The notes beneath the pieces were generated by a model that saw only the letters and a list, made by a program, of their open reading frames with translations, made no database searches and had not been told where the DNA came from. A stretch of 64,000 nt of DNA from assembly GCF_900250115.1 (NCBI RefSeq), contig NZ_LT984805.1, positions 248,001 through 312,000 of the forward strand. Reading direction: 5' to 3'. This DNA is from Cupriavidus taiwanensis (GTDB lineage: Bacteria; Pseudomonadota; Gammaproteobacteria; Burkholderiales; Burkholderiaceae). Below are positions 1-9,130 of this stretch, in pieces (position 1 is the stretch's first letter; the number at the start of each line of letters is the position of its first letter). Position numbers and translations under genes: made by a program.

Positions 1-1
1 C

Positions 2-130
2 GCGATGGATGAAATCGTCGACTGGCTCGGCTTCTACAATGCTCGCCGGCTGCATTCGACATTGAACTACGTCAGCCCTATGACGTTCGAGAAGAATTGG
101 GCCGCTGCCCAGCCAGGGCAAGCGGCCTGA
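2..130 (+). pseudogene. IS3-family transposase, C-terminal fragment
   Basis: The window opens inside a reading frame of about 42 residues ending at TGA. It contains YNARRLHSTLNYVSP, the typical end of the rve (DDE integrase) domain of IS3-family OrfB proteins, where the final helix follows the catalytic glutamate. The upstream part is outside the window, so whether the element is intact cannot be judged. About 260 bases of unassigned DNA separate it from the next IS3 element, which is on the opposite strand and differs in sequence. Confidence 0.75.
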
Positions 131-419
131 TGGCCTCGGCTATGGGATTCGTGAAACAGGGGCAAGCTCAGTCCTAGCAACTGCGGCCCGCCCATGTTCA
201 TCCCAGCGCGCCGGCACAAGCATATGTGTTGAACGCCAAACATCATTCATGAGCGGGATTCACGTCGAGCTTGTGCATGGAGGTTGACTGCCGAGGGCGA
301 TCTGGGACGCTTCGATGGCGTTCAAGAAGACCCTGATCGAACGTGCCCTGGGCGCTGGAGAGGTGGCGCCGTTTGTTCGGATAGAGATCCGGAGTTTTTA
401 AGTGGAAGCGCTGTGGCAG

Positions 420-1250
420 TCAGGCTGCCGATTTGATCGCTGGCAGCGTGGCGAAGTATGCCTCATCCGGGGTCTGGTCCGCCAGACTGGAATGGGGCCG
501 TCGTTGGTTGTACCAAGTTAGGTAGTTAGCGATAGAGCGGCGCGCATGGCTGACCGAGTCGTAGGCTTTCAGGTAGACCTCCTCGTATTTGACGCTGCGC
601 CAAAGGCGTTCGACGAACACGTTGTCGCGCCAACTGCCCTTGCCGTCCATCGACAGTCGGATGCCGCGGTCGAGCACAGCGTCTGTGAACCCCGTCGCGG
701 TGAACTGGCTGCCCTGGTCGGTGTTGACGATCTCCGGCGTGCCGTATTTCGCAAAGGCCTCCTCCAGCGCCTCGACAGCATGGCAGCTCTCCAGAGTGAT
801 CGCCACCCGGTGGGCCAGTACTTTGCGGCTCGCCCAGTCCACCACCGCCATCAGATACACGAAGCCCCGCGCCATCGGAATGTAGCTCGTGTCCAGCGCC
901 CACACCTGGTTGGCGCGATCGATCGTCCGGTCGCGCAGTAGGTATGGCCAGATCTTGTGCGCCGCATGCTTGCGGCTCGTGTTGGGGCGACGGTACAGCG
1001 CCTCGATGCCCATGCGCTTCATCAGCGTGCGCACGTGCCGGCGGCCGACCGGGATGCTCTCCCGTCGCAACAGGCGGGCCAGCATGCGTGCGCCCGCGAA
1101 GGGATGCTCCAGATGCAGTTCGTCGATCCGGCGCATCAGCCTCAGATCCGCGTCGCTGATTGGACGCGGCTGGTAGTAGACGCTCGATCGGGAAATGTCG
1201 ACCAGCTTGACCTGGCGGCTCACCGGCAGCGGGTGATCGCGGTCAATCAT
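420..1250 (-). CDS. IS3-family transposase OrfB (DDE integrase domain)
   Basis: 276 residues from the ATG at 1250; the open frame extends further upstream because the OrfAB fusion enters it by -1 frameshift. An HTH_21 region (SVYYQPRP...) precedes an rve core with the DDE residues visible as D in WALDTSYIP, D in VNTDQGSQF and E in DNVFVERLW. The terminal YNQRRPHSSLADQTP motif is present, so the protein looks complete. It catalyses excision and integration of the IS. Confidence 0.88.
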   Translation of the reverse strand: MIDRDHPLPVSRQVKLVDISRSSVYYQPRPISDADLRLMRRIDELHLEHPFAGARMLARLLRRESIPVGRRHVRTLMKRMGIEALYRRPNTSRKHAAHKIWPYLLRDRTIDRANQVWALDTSYIPMARGFVYLMAVVDWASRKVLAHRVAITLESCHAVEALEEAFAKYGTPEIVNTDQGSQFTATGFTDAVLDRGIRLSMDGKGSWRDNVFVERLWRSVKYEEVYLKAYDSVSHARRSIANYLTWYNQRRPHSSLADQTPDEAYFATLPAIKSAA

Positions 1251-1558
1251 CGCTTTCCGCTCAGCAATCCCGCCTTGCCGAGCGCGTGCTCTAAAAAATC
1301 GTTCTCCAGTGTCAATTGGCCTATCTTTGCATGCAGCGCCTTCACGTCCACCGGCGGCTCGGCCGCAGTCTTGGTTTTGCCGCCGCCGAACACGTCCGCG
1401 GCGTGCTCCGCCAACTGTTGCTTCCACTCCGTGATCTGGCTCGGGTGCACGTCATACTGCTGGGCCAATTCCGCCAGCGTCTTGTCGCCCTTGAGCGCGG
1501 CCATGGCCACCTTGGCCTTGAAGGTTGCCGAGTGGGTCCGTCTGCTTCGTTTCGTCAT
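1247..1558 (-). CDS. IS3-family transposase OrfA
   Basis: 103-residue protein with an N-terminal helix-turn-helix (HTS_21/IS3_IS911 type: SATFKAKVAMAALKG...LAELAQQYDVHPSQITEWK) followed by a leucine-rich stretch, matching OrfA of IS3-group elements that binds the IS ends. Its stop overlaps the ATG of orfB as ATGA. Normally OrfA is fused to OrfB by -1 frameshifting to give the active OrfAB transposase; the slippery site is at 1292-1298. Confidence 0.85.
   Translation of the reverse strand: MTKRSRRTHSATFKAKVAMAALKGDKTLAELAQQYDVHPSQITEWKQQLAEHAADVFGGGKTKTAAEPPVDVKALHAKIGQLTLENDFLEHALGKAGLLSGKR
1292..1298 (-). promoter_or_regulatory. Programmed -1 frameshift heptamer TTTTTTA
   Basis: Read on the minus strand, orfA codons GAT TTT TTA GAG contain T-TTT-TTA, the X-XXY-YYZ form used for -1 slippage in IS3-family elements. 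Slippage moves the ribosome into the orfB frame, which is open upstream of its own ATG. Seen directly; frameshifting itself is inferred from the family. Confidence 0.7.
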
Positions 1559-1617
1559 CTTCTGGATCCTTTATGCCCGCCATTATGGCCGGCTCAGGCC
1601 CCAGCTCTTCCACTTAA

Positions 1618-1896
1618 CCGACTGTCCGAATTTCCGCCGCCACCTCTGCGCGAGGGCCAGTACCTCGTTGAAGAATTCGATCACCGCATCGTGCTGGATC
1701 AGGCGCGCACGGTTCTTGGTGAATACCGTGGGCACCCAGACTGCATCGTCCATCGACAGCCCAATGAACCAGCGAAACAGCAGGTTGTACTGCGTCCGCT
1801 CCATCAGTTGACGCTCGGACCGGATGCTGTAGAGCACCTGCAGCAGCATCGCCCGCAACAGCTTCTCCGGTGGAATGCTCGGGCGACCGCCTTTGA
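1618..1896 (-). pseudogene. Relic of an IS-A-like (IS5-family) transposase
   Basis: An open stretch reads GGRPSIPPEKLLRAMLLQVLY, then SIRSERQLME and FFNEVLALAQ, closely matching the N-terminal third of the IS-A transposase found at 9663-10790 but clearly diverged from it. The catalytic domain is missing: the IS3 element cuts one side and IS-C copy 1 the other. The 9-bp repeat GCCTTTGAC of IS-C copy 1 lies in this relic. Confidence 0.8.
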
Positions 1897-1897
1897 C

Positions 1898-3371
1898 CCA
1901 TTTCCTTATACGGAAGTCATGACTCTTCCCTCAGTGTTTGAATAGTGAGCGCGGCGTCCATGGTTCGCTGCATGCCGATCCAGATCGTCTTGGCGCCGGG
2001 CTCGCCATCGTTCTTCCGCCCAAGGAACCCGCCCAGGGAAGCAACCAACCGAATCATGTGATTGAGTGTGACCGGTGTCTTCGGGCGAGCTTTCTTGGAG
2101 AGCACGTATGCCCCCCGAATCTCGTCGGCATCGAAGAACAGCGACGCATCCAGATCCGGACAGGTTCTGCCCAACCGCATCAGGCGGGCAATGCGCCATG
2201 CCACCACCATATACAACGCCAAGGCCCGCTCCACACGATCCATGTGCGATAGCTGTAGCGCCTCGACCTTGCAGCCGGTCTTCAGGACATGGAAGAACAT
2301 CTCGATCTCCCACCTTGCCCGATACCATTCAACAAGTTTGTTGACCGCATCAGCGTCCTGCGCTTCTCGGTTCGTCACCAATCGCCAAACCACTGGCTTG
2401 ACGCCTGCGGGCGCTTCGATCTCCCTTGCCGCCACACAGGTGAACTCCGCTCCGACCAGACCCGGCAGCTTCATACGCTGGGCGCGTAGTTCCTGTTTGA
2501 CCTCGCGCGCCTTCTGGCCTGCTCGCCCTGGCAAGATAAAGGTGATTTCCCCGAGTACCGGGCTGGCGTCGACGCTATCCCACAACTTGCCGCCCTCGGC
2601 CAGGTTGCGGTTGTGTTGGCTGCGGATCAACCAGTCGGCCGGTTGGCCAAGTTCCTGGGCGCGCGCCATCAACTCGGCAATATCACCCTCGCGGTCTGTC
2701 ATATACACCAGCCGTGTCTGCGGCAATAGCGCGGCTTGCTCCGCAACCCGTTCATATCCTTCAATCCAGCGTACGCTTTCCTTGATCCCGCCCCGGTTGC
2801 CATCGGCGTCCTTGGGCTCCCGAGCCCACATCCAGGCATCGATCACCCCCAGCGGCTCGCGGTCAGGCGTCACCGCGTAGGTCGGATGCAAAAACATGCC
2901 CCGCTGGGCTTCATAGGTCAACGGACCCAGCCCGTCGATCTCCTGGCCATTAAAGTTCAATTCGGTTGTATCAGCGATGCACAGCACCACCGGAAACTGC
3001 GCGGCCCTCGCTGCAGTGCGCTCCCAATGCGGCTGCATTACGTCCCGCCAATCGATCTGCTCATTGCCGAGAAACCGATATGCCGCGATGGTTTGCGACC
3101 AGTCATCGCATGCGCCGGGGATGCTCGCCGTCGGCAGAGCCGCAAACCGCTTGAGCAGCTCCTTGGCGCGCCGATCCCGCCGCGGATCACCAAGATCCAG
3201 ACTCTCGAATTCCTCGTCCACCCATGCCCCCGACTCGTTGCTCATTGCTGCGCGAAAATCCGAGAGTAAACGCGAGTCTGGCGAAGTTAACAACCCCCTT
3301 ACCTCGAAATTCCCGGGACTTCAAGCTCCAAGCCTCGCCGCGGAGACGGTCCTACTTCCGTATAAGGGGAT
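1898..3371 (-). mobile_element. IS-C copy 1 (IS4 family, IS50-like)
   Basis: About 1474 bp, bounded by the inverted ends CCTTATACGGAAGT. The 9-bp repeat GCCTTTGAC is present on both sides (1889-1897 and 3372-3380), the target-duplication length of IS50-like elements. The same element recurs at 12196-13667 and 15728-17201. This is the only one of the three with a recognisable target duplication. Confidence 0.85.
1917..3245 (-). CDS. IS4-family transposase (IS-C copy 1)
   Basis: 442 residues from the ATG (MSNESGAWVDEEFESLDLG); an in-frame TTG 48 bases upstream is a possible alternative start. The N-terminal Tn5-type DNA-binding region (LGDPRRDRRAKELL) is followed by the DDE residues: D in IADTTELNF, D in MTDREGDIAE, and E in the YREK signature YRARWEIEMFFHVLKTG. 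Length and motifs fit an intact transposase. Confidence 0.9.
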   Translation of the reverse strand: MSNESGAWVDEEFESLDLGDPRRDRRAKELLKRFAALPTASIPGACDDWSQTIAAYRFLGNEQIDWRDVMQPHWERTAARAAQFPVVLCIADTTELNFNGQEIDGLGPLTYEAQRGMFLHPTYAVTPDREPLGVIDAWMWAREPKDADGNRGGIKESVRWIEGYERVAEQAALLPQTRLVYMTDREGDIAELMARAQELGQPADWLIRSQHNRNLAEGGKLWDSVDASPVLGEITFILPGRAGQKAREVKQELRAQRMKLPGLVGAEFTCVAAREIEAPAGVKPVVWRLVTNREAQDADAVNKLVEWYRARWEIEMFFHVLKTGCKVEALQLSHMDRVERALALYMVVAWRIARLMRLGRTCPDLDASLFFDADEIRGAYVLSKKARPKTPVTLNHMIRLVASLGGFLGRKNDGEPGAKTIWIGMQRTMDAALTIQTLREES

Positions 3372-3638
3372 GCCTTTGACGTTACTGAAAAAGGTGGATC
3401 AAATTTAACTCGCTTTGAGGCGATCAAGTTGAAGGAACAGAAACCTAGAGTGAGTTCGCGCAAACGTCTGGCACACTCCTTGCGCCAGCATTTGTTATGC
3501 GCAATATTGCGAGCGGCGATGGGTGGTCACCCGTTGCCAACCCCGAGTCCAGAAACAATGGCCTGAAGGACGGACTCCTGGACATTGGGGTCGGCGCAGA
3601 GGTTCTTTCTGATGGCACTAACTCAAAGCGATAAATCT

Positions 3639-4156
3639 ATGGCCCTACGAATCTCCAAGACACTGATGGTCGTTGCCATCGCGCTCTTTGCCTCTTTGGT
3701 CGCGTTTAACAATATAACCGATTACTTTACAAATTTCGTCTTTATCCGTCATGTCCTTCTAATGGACACGACCTTTCCAAGTAGCAGAAACATGTATCGA
3801 ACTATCACTTCGCCAATTCTGCATCATGTTGCCTATGTGTGCATTATCACACCTAGAGACTGTAACGGCGGTTTTTTGCTGGATGGGTAGCAATCGCTTG
3901 TGGTGTGCCCGGCATGATTCCCACATGGCCTTTCAGCGCGCGAAAGGCTTTGCCAACGCCGGGCTGACGCTAGGTTTTTTGAACATTGCAGGTTGCGTTC
4001 ATGTCGATTGGAGGGGAATGGTTCGGTATGTGGATGTCGAAACAGTGGAATGGGATACCAGATGCGTTCCGATTTTTTATCACGATCCTGTCAGTGCTGA
4101 TCTTTGTGAGCCAGGAGAATGATGCTTTAAAAAACCACGACAGAACCGGCCTATAG
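3639..4156 (+). pseudogene. DUF2165-like small membrane protein, frameshifted
   Basis: Joining three frames restores a DUF2165-like integral membrane protein of about 170 residues: MALRISKTLMVVAIALFASL, then FNNITDYFTNFVFIRHVLLM, then LETVTAVFCWMG..., and finally GEWFGMWMSKQWNG and FRFFITILSVLIFVSQENDA. One frame change lies near 3850 and another near 4000, so no single frame covers it. Its function is unknown even in intact form. It stands alone between IS elements and is probably a dead gene. The family call is from memory of the motif pattern. Confidence 0.6.
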
Positions 4157-4395
4157 GCAGAAGCTCATTGACATGGGCTGCACCCATGACTGCAGCAACA
4201 CTATTTGACGCCCTTAAAATCTGTGGCGAAATTAAATTAATGGCGGGCCTTAGAACGGTTATCCACGGGCTTGCAAACCGCTTGGTTGCGGCAGGTTTGG
4301 GTTCCCACGCTCCCACCTGATTCGCCGTTTCTGTTTCTTCGCTGTGCAGCCTTGCAGGGTGCCTTAACAGGCTGCTGAAGTACTCATCGCGCTAG

Positions 4396-5586
4396 GGATA
4401 CTCTGCACAAACGCGAATCGAGTGTGCTTGGCCGTTTAACAGGAAGCTGAATGCGCCACGACGCCAACCTATCAGCTCGGAGCGAAGCTATCTCGCACGC
4501 GCGAAGCAGCATTCGCGGGCTGCGCGCGAGGCATCGGCGTGAGCCAGAAACGCGCTCATGCCCCGGCAGCCAGCAGTTTGCCGCGCGCCATCCACAAGTT
4601 GGACAGTGCGAACAAGGTCATGAGTTGCGCGGTGTTCTTCCTCAGCCCTCGATAGCGGACCTTGGTGTAGCCGAACTGCCGCTTGATGACCCGGAACGGA
4701 TGCTCGACCTTGGCCCGGATGCCCGCCTTGATTCGCTCGACCTGATCGACGAGCGCGCCAAGTGGTTTGCTTTGGTCCAGGACGCGACGTTTGCCTGGCT
4801 TCATCGCTACGTGCCAGTTCACGCCCGCCCGCGCGTCCGGACGCTTCTCCACGCCCTGATAGCCCGCATCGCCGAACGCGTCGGTTTCCTCGCCATGCAG
4901 CAGGCTGTTGCCCTCAACCACGTCGTTGACCTTGCCCGCCGTGCCCCGCACCGTGTGCACCAGCCCGCTTTCGGCGTCCACGCCAATGTGCGCTTTCATG
5001 CCGAAATACCACTGGTTTCCTTTCTTGCTCTGGTGCATCTCTGGGTCGCGTTCGCCCGACCCATTCTTGGTCGAACTCGGTGCGCTGATCAGTGTCGCGT
5101 CCACCACCGTGCCCGCGCGCAGCATCAATCCCTTGTCGCGAAGGATGTCGTTGACCAGCGCGAGGATCTGAGCGGCCAGCTTGTGCTTCTCCAGCAGGTG
5201 ACGGAACCGCAGGATGGTGCTCTCGTCGGGCAGCCTCACCGTCCAGTTGTCCAGCCCGGCGAACTCCCGATACAGCGGCACGTCGTGCAGCGCTTCTTCC
5301 ATCGCCGGGTCCGACAGGCCGAACCATTGCTGAAGGAAGTGGATGCGCAGCATTGCCTCGACCGCGAACGGGGGACGGCCGCGCTTGCCTTCCGGGGCGT
5401 ACGGAGCGATCAGCATCACCAGATCGGCCCATGGCACCACACGGTTCATCTCGTCCAGGAATTCGCGCTTGCGGGTGCGCTTGGTCGACAAGTTCAGTCC
5501 AAGGTCAGTTTGTTTCATGCGCCACATGCTCGCTGGCTCGACGATTCATTGCAAGCACATCCGCCGGCTAATTGTGCAGAGCATCC
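4396..5586 (-). mobile_element. IS-B copy 1 (IS5 family, IS5 subgroup)
   Basis: 1191 bp with ends GGATACTCTGCACAA and TTGTGCAGAGCATCC. It carries one transposase gene and sits in the CTAG centre of the IS-A-end palindrome. The left flank is CTAG and the right flank CTAC, so the 4-bp duplication is imperfect. It is almost identical to the copies at 10852-12042 and 25125-26315. Confidence 0.88.
4556..5527 (-). CDS. IS5-family transposase (IS-B copy 1)
   Basis: 323 residues. The N-terminal DUF772 region (EAMLRIHFLQQWFGLSDPAM) is followed by the DDE catalytic core: D in VDATLISAPSSTKN, D in FGDAGYQGVE and E in RAKVEHPFRVIKRQFGY. It aligns along its length with the transposase of IS5 itself as I remember it. 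A long open frame on the opposite strand (4451-5785) is its shadow. Confidence 0.92.
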   Translation of the reverse strand: MWRMKQTDLGLNLSTKRTRKREFLDEMNRVVPWADLVMLIAPYAPEGKRGRPPFAVEAMLRIHFLQQWFGLSDPAMEEALHDVPLYREFAGLDNWTVRLPDESTILRFRHLLEKHKLAAQILALVNDILRDKGLMLRAGTVVDATLISAPSSTKNGSGERDPEMHQSKKGNQWYFGMKAHIGVDAESGLVHTVRGTAGKVNDVVEGNSLLHGEETDAFGDAGYQGVEKRPDARAGVNWHVAMKPGKRRVLDQSKPLGALVDQVERIKAGIRAKVEHPFRVIKRQFGYTKVRYRGLRKNTAQLMTLFALSNLWMARGKLLAAGA

Positions 5587-5702
5587 CTACCGCGATGAGT
5601 ACTTCAGCAGCCTGCTAAGCTGCCAGACAATTTGCGATGGTGTTGTCCGCATATCCACTCTGCCCTCGATTCGCAATCAGCCCCTGCTTCTGAGCGGAAT
5701 TC

Positions 5703-6719
5703 TTAACCACCTCGGAATAGGAAGCTGTACGCGCTTAGAGCTGGCGCGCCGCCTAGGTGGACGTATAGCACTCTTGAGCCTTTAGGAAATTCACCACCAC
5801 GGACCATATCGATCAATGCGTGCATAGACTTACCCTCATACACTGGATCAGTCATTATGCCTTCATACCTGGCGCACGAACGGATTGCTTCGAGCGTACC
5901 TTCGGATGGTAGCCCGTACTCCGGTCCGCCGTAACGCGTGTCGAGCACGATGTCAGCATCAGTAATCTCGCGACCTAGGTCGACAAGCTGTGCGGTGTGG
6001 CGCGCGATTCGCACAATTTGCTCCCGAGTATGCTCGGGCCTTGCCGAAGCATCAACGCCAATCACGCGATTGGCGCGTCCTTCATCTGCAAAACCGACTG
6101 CCATGCCGGCTTGTGTGCTACCCGTAACAGAGCACAACAGGATATAGTCAAAGCGGAAGCCAAGTTCCGCCTCTTGCTCCCGAACTTCCTCGGCGAATCT
6201 AACAAAACCCAAGCCACCCAGGGGATGTTCAGAGCAACCAGCGGGAATCGGATATGGTTTTCCTCCATCATGAAGCACACTTTCTATTGCCTCTTTCCAG
6301 CTCTTTCGTATTCCGATATCGAAACCGTCGCCAACTAGGCGTACGTCAGCTCCCATAATGCGCGACATCTGGATATTCCCCACCCGGTCATAGACGGCGT
6401 CCGAGTAGTTAACCCAGTTTTCCTGGACCAGAACGCACTTGAGTCCAAGATGTGCTGCTACCGCCGCCACTTGCCTTGTCTGATTAGACTGTATGCCTCC
6501 AATCGACACCAGCGTGTCGGCACCCTGCTCTAGCACATCGGGAATCAAGTATTCAAGTTTTCGGGTTTTGTTTCCTCCAAAAGCTAGCCCACTATTACAG
6601 TCCTCACGCTTTGCGTATAGCCGGACCTGTCCTCCGAGATGCTCGCTCAGTCGCCTTAGAGGATGGATGGGGGATGGGCCAAATGTCAATGGGTAACGGG
6701 GAAAGCATTCGATCTTCAT
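5703..6719 (-). CDS. acdS: 1-aminocyclopropane-1-carboxylate deaminase
   Basis: 338 residues from [17 protein letters not shown], the usual length and start of AcdS; the frame stays open for 65 more codons upstream but those residues have no family counterpart. It is a PLP-dependent cytosolic enzyme that splits ACC, the plant ethylene precursor, into 2-oxobutanoate and ammonia. The PLP lysine lies in [14 protein letters not shown], with [14 protein letters not shown] and [11 protein letters not shown] also characteristic. AcdS is distinguished from D-cysteine desulfhydrase by specific residues; the overall near-identity to AcdS motifs favours AcdS. A divergent Lrp-type regulator starts 243 bases away, the standard acdR-acdS arrangement, which suggests plant association. 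Confidence 0.93.
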   Translation of the reverse strand: MKIECFPRYPLTFGPSPIHPLRRLSEHLGGQVRLYAKREDCNSGLAFGGNKTRKLEYLIPDVLEQGADTLVSIGGIQSNQTRQVAAVAAHLGLKCVLVQENWVNYSDAVYDRVGNIQMSRIMGADVRLVGDGFDIGIRKSWKEAIESVLHDGGKPYPIPAGCSEHPLGGLGFVRFAEEVREQEAELGFRFDYILLCSVTGSTQAGMAVGFADEGRANRVIGVDASARPEHTREQIVRIARHTAQLVDLGREITDADIVLDTRYGGPEYGLPSEGTLEAIRSCARYEGIMTDPVYEGKSMHALIDMVRGGEFPKGSRVLYVHLGGAPALSAYSFLFRGG

Positions 6720-6962
6720 GGCGGAGCTCCGGCGTGATGGTAAGTTGTACTCGCGAGGGCAATTCGGGGACACTTTCTCTTGGATTATTTCCCAGTTCAC
6801 AAACGAATTGACTCGAAAATGGAACGCGCGAGGCACTCTTGCAAAGCTCGCCAAATTTGAGCACCATAAAAGAATTGACTTCAATTTTTCGCGCATGAAA
6901 ACCATGGGAACCACAACATTTCACACGACCACCCAACGCTAAGGTAAGCGTTGATGCACTAG

Positions 6963-7412
6963 ATGGTATTGACAATCTTGAGAGCCATGCAGCAAGACGC
7001 ATCGATCTCAAACCTGGCGCTGGCAGCGCATCTCAATCTAAGCCCGCCGGCGTGCTCTCGGCGCGTTGAACGACTCGAGAGGACTAGCCTCATCCGTAGC
7101 ATCGTGGCGCTGCTGAATCCGGTGAAGCTAAGAGTTGGCATGCTGGTATTGATTCGCGTGGTCCTGGAACGTGCCACTCCCGAGTCCTTTTCGAAGTTTG
7201 AGGAGGCCGCGAGAAAAGTCACAGGCTGCATGGAATGCCATGTAGTAGCTGGGGAGTTCGACTATTTCATGATGGTCCGGACTCGGGATAGCGAGAGCTT
7301 TAACAGACTGCATTCTGAGCAACTTCTATACCTGCCCGGTGTACGACAACTCCGCTCCTTCATGACGCTCAAGGAAGTCCTATCGAGCACCCAGCTTCCG
7401 ATTTTGATCTGA
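6963..7412 (+). CDS. acdR: Lrp/AsnC-family regulator, probable AcdR (N-terminus damaged)
   Basis: 149 residues: an AsnC-type winged helix (LRAMQQDASISNLALAAHLN and SPPACSRRVERLE) and an RAM/AsnC ligand-binding domain (ECHVVAGEFDYFMMV). It is divergent from acdS, and AcdR proteins of this family activate acdS in response to ACC and leucine. The first residues are odd: family members begin with about ten residues like LDxxDxxIL, and such a stretch (DALDGID) is present just upstream but in another frame. A one-base change near 6970 probably shortens the protein, so activity is uncertain. Confidence 0.8.
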   Translation: MVLTILRAMQQDASISNLALAAHLNLSPPACSRRVERLERTSLIRSIVALLNPVKLRVGMLVLIRVVLERATPESFSKFEEAARKVTGCMECHVVAGEFDYFMMVRTRDSESFNRLHSEQLLYLPGVRQLRSFMTLKEVLSSTQLPILI

Positions 7413-7903
7413 AGCGACTGTCGGTAAGTTTCAGCATCTGTTCAGGTCGGCTTGTAAAAAGCTACGCTGGCCATGTACTGCTTGGTTCCGGAGACAGGGC
7501 GGTGGCGTGCTTAGCCACTAGCAGCGCCTGAGCTCGAGGGCCTACCCGCGTCGCGTAACACTATTGCCGAAACTGAGCGCTTGCCTTTCGTTCTTCGGCC
7601 ACTGCACAGTGGTTGTTGCGCCCCAGTTCAGTCGGTTTCCTCGTCGCGTTTCTCGGCATCAGTGGTTTCTCAATTTTGGCGTGAGCGTGTAGTGCCATGT
7701 ACCTTTTTTCAGTGGCCTTTAAGACAAACATCTGCTCCTTTTGTCGCGAATGACACCTCGCTACTCGTCGAGTAGCCTGCCCGCATACCATCTCAGCATA
7801 TTTTTTGCTGGTACGGAAGTTGCGAAGGTCTTAGCGGTCGCGTCGCTCCATACGCAACGTTTCGGTTAGTGTGGAGTGCCTTTGCTTGAAAGGAGGAATA
7901 TGT
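7413..7903. other. Intergenic stretch, nothing recognised
   Basis: No open frame here resembles a protein family. The last 30 bases carry the strong Shine-Dalgarno AAAGGAGG that serves the next gene. Confidence 0.5.
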
Positions 7904-8512
7904 ATGACCGCTACACCTGTTCGTGATGAACTCGCCGACAACCCGTTCGCACGTCTCCAACACGAAGGGCGTCTTCTCAATGCAGTCTTCAAGGGTCGAA
8001 CGACGAAGCCAAGGCGCGTTGGTTTTCGGGGCGAACTCGCGCTCCGCTTCGCCCCGCGGCTCGCCGACGAGGCACGGCCACCCGAACTGTGTTGCGAGCA
8101 GGTGATGGCTGTAGCCCATGCGGGTGATTCTCAGCTGCCATTCTTTTGCGGCTGGCTCTTGAGTTTCGAGCACTTACGGGACGTCGCCGAAGTGTTGGGT
8201 GACGCCTTGCACGCGCGCGGGAAGTACTTCCTTTTCTGCGACAATATCGATCTGACTAAGCGGTACCAAGTACCGTATAGGGGAGCAATGTTCTATGTAC
8301 TGCCGATCGTTGAGTCCACTGTGTACAACGAGATGCTGGAGCTTCTGTACTTGGAAAAAAATGAGCTAAAAAAGCAAAGTACGGCAGCGAAGTTAGATGC
8401 TATAGCCGACGCCGGTTGCCGATTCGATTTGCCCTTTGACATTATCAGCTATGAAGAAGGAATCGAAGTAATGGGTCCGGTGCGCAATCCACATGAGAAT
8501 CGACCAGTCTGA
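7904..8512 (+). CDS. Protein of unknown function (202 aa)
   Basis: The start is fixed by AAAGGAGG seven bases before ATG; the frame extends 11 codons further upstream without support. The protein (MTATPVRDELADNPFARLQH...) is soluble, mixed alpha/beta in look, with no signal peptide, membrane span or Cys pair pattern. I do not recognise the family. It is followed after 72 bases by an ankyrin-repeat protein and then an FmdB zinc-ribbon protein, all on the plus strand, so the three may be one transcription unit. The codon usage is less GC-biased than in the backbone genes, hinting at separate origin. Confidence 0.7.
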   Translation: MTATPVRDELADNPFARLQHEGRLLNAVFKGRTTKPRRVGFRGELALRFAPRLADEARPPELCCEQVMAVAHAGDSQLPFFCGWLLSFEHLRDVAEVLGDALHARGKYFLFCDNIDLTKRYQVPYRGAMFYVLPIVESTVYNEMLELLYLEKNELKKQSTAAKLDAIADAGCRFDLPFDIISYEEGIEVMGPVRNPHENRPV

Positions 8513-8584
8513 CGTTTTTCATTGTGGCCTCTTGAAGTGTGACAATTCGTCTAACGGGATACAAAGATACAACCGGAGTGCAAG

Positions 8585-9130
8585 ATGTCCCTGGAGAACA
8601 CGATTGCCCCGTACGAGATCATAGGTGCTGAACGCCCCCGAAGTATCGAAGTATCGTGGAAAAGCCGTAGGCATGCGCCCCTTGTGATATGGCTGTCCAA
8701 GCATGGCTTCCACGACGCAGATTCAGTTGGCGTAAATGGCGTCACGCCGCTGATGGAGGCAGCGCTAGAGGGGAATGACCACATTGTCGCGACTTTGCTC
8801 TATGAGGGTGTACCTGTCGGCATGCTAGACGATGAAGAAAATAGTGCGCTCTGGTATGCGTGTTTGAACGGTTCGCCCAAAACCGTCCTCAGGTTAATCG
8901 AGGCCGGCCTCGAAATCGATCACACAAACGGAGATGACCTCACGTGTCTAATGCAGGCCGCTTCAAGTGGCCGGCTTGACGTTATGAGATTTTTGATGTC
9001 GCTAGGAGCAAATGAAAGGCTCGTAGCACCCGACGGGCGAAACGCCCTGGAAATGATGACTGATTGCGTAATGCGGAATGGCATCGACCATCGAACAAAG
9101 GCCATTCCGTTGGATACTAATTTTCTATGA
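8585..9130 (+). CDS. Ankyrin-repeat protein
   Basis: 181 residues, ATG preceded by GGAG. Three to four ankyrin repeats are visible: GVTPLMEAALEGNDHIVATLL, then NSALWYACLNGSPKTVLRLI, then LTCLMQAASSGRLDVMRFLM and a degenerate last one. Ankyrin proteins mediate protein-protein binding, so it may be a partner or regulator of its neighbours. There is no signal peptide. Its stop overlaps the ATG of the next gene (ATGA), indicating translational coupling. Confidence 0.85.
   Translation: MSLENTIAPYEIIGAERPRSIEVSWKSRRHAPLVIWLSKHGFHDADSVGVNGVTPLMEAALEGNDHIVATLLYEGVPVGMLDDEENSALWYACLNGSPKTVLRLIEAGLEIDHTNGDDLTCLMQAASSGRLDVMRFLMSLGANERLVAPDGRNALEMMTDCVMRNGIDHRTKAIPLDTNFL

Larger units (their letters stand above)
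398..1617 (-). mobile_element. IS3-family insertion sequence
   Basis: An element of about 1.2 kb bounded by imperfect inverted ends (TTAAGTGGAAG-GCTG-GGC, read inward from both sides). It holds overlapping orfA and orfB on the minus strand with a classic slippery heptamer between them. I see no direct target repeat at the ends. It interrupts or abuts a relic of an IS-A-like transposase at 1618-1896. Confidence 0.8.
4368..5614. repeat. Two IS-A-type ends facing each other around IS-B copy 1
   Basis: The sequence starting CAGGCTGCTGAAGTACTCAT (4368-4391) recurs in inverted orientation at 5591-5614. Both arms are the same terminus of IS-A, whereas a true IS-A has two different termini. If IS-B were removed the arms would join at CTAG into a near-perfect palindrome of about 52 bp. 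The outer flanks read TTAA on the left and CTAA on the right, resembling the YTAR target duplications of IS-A. Confidence 0.75.

Noticed and set aside
4451..5785. Very long plus-strand open frame (444 codons) across IS-B copy 1
   Set aside because: It recurs in all three IS-B copies as the antisense of the transposase gene, with Arg/His-rich text and no family resemblance.
7561..7791. Small minus-strand frame between acdR and the next gene
   Set aside because: No ribosome site, no family match, and low-complexity composition.
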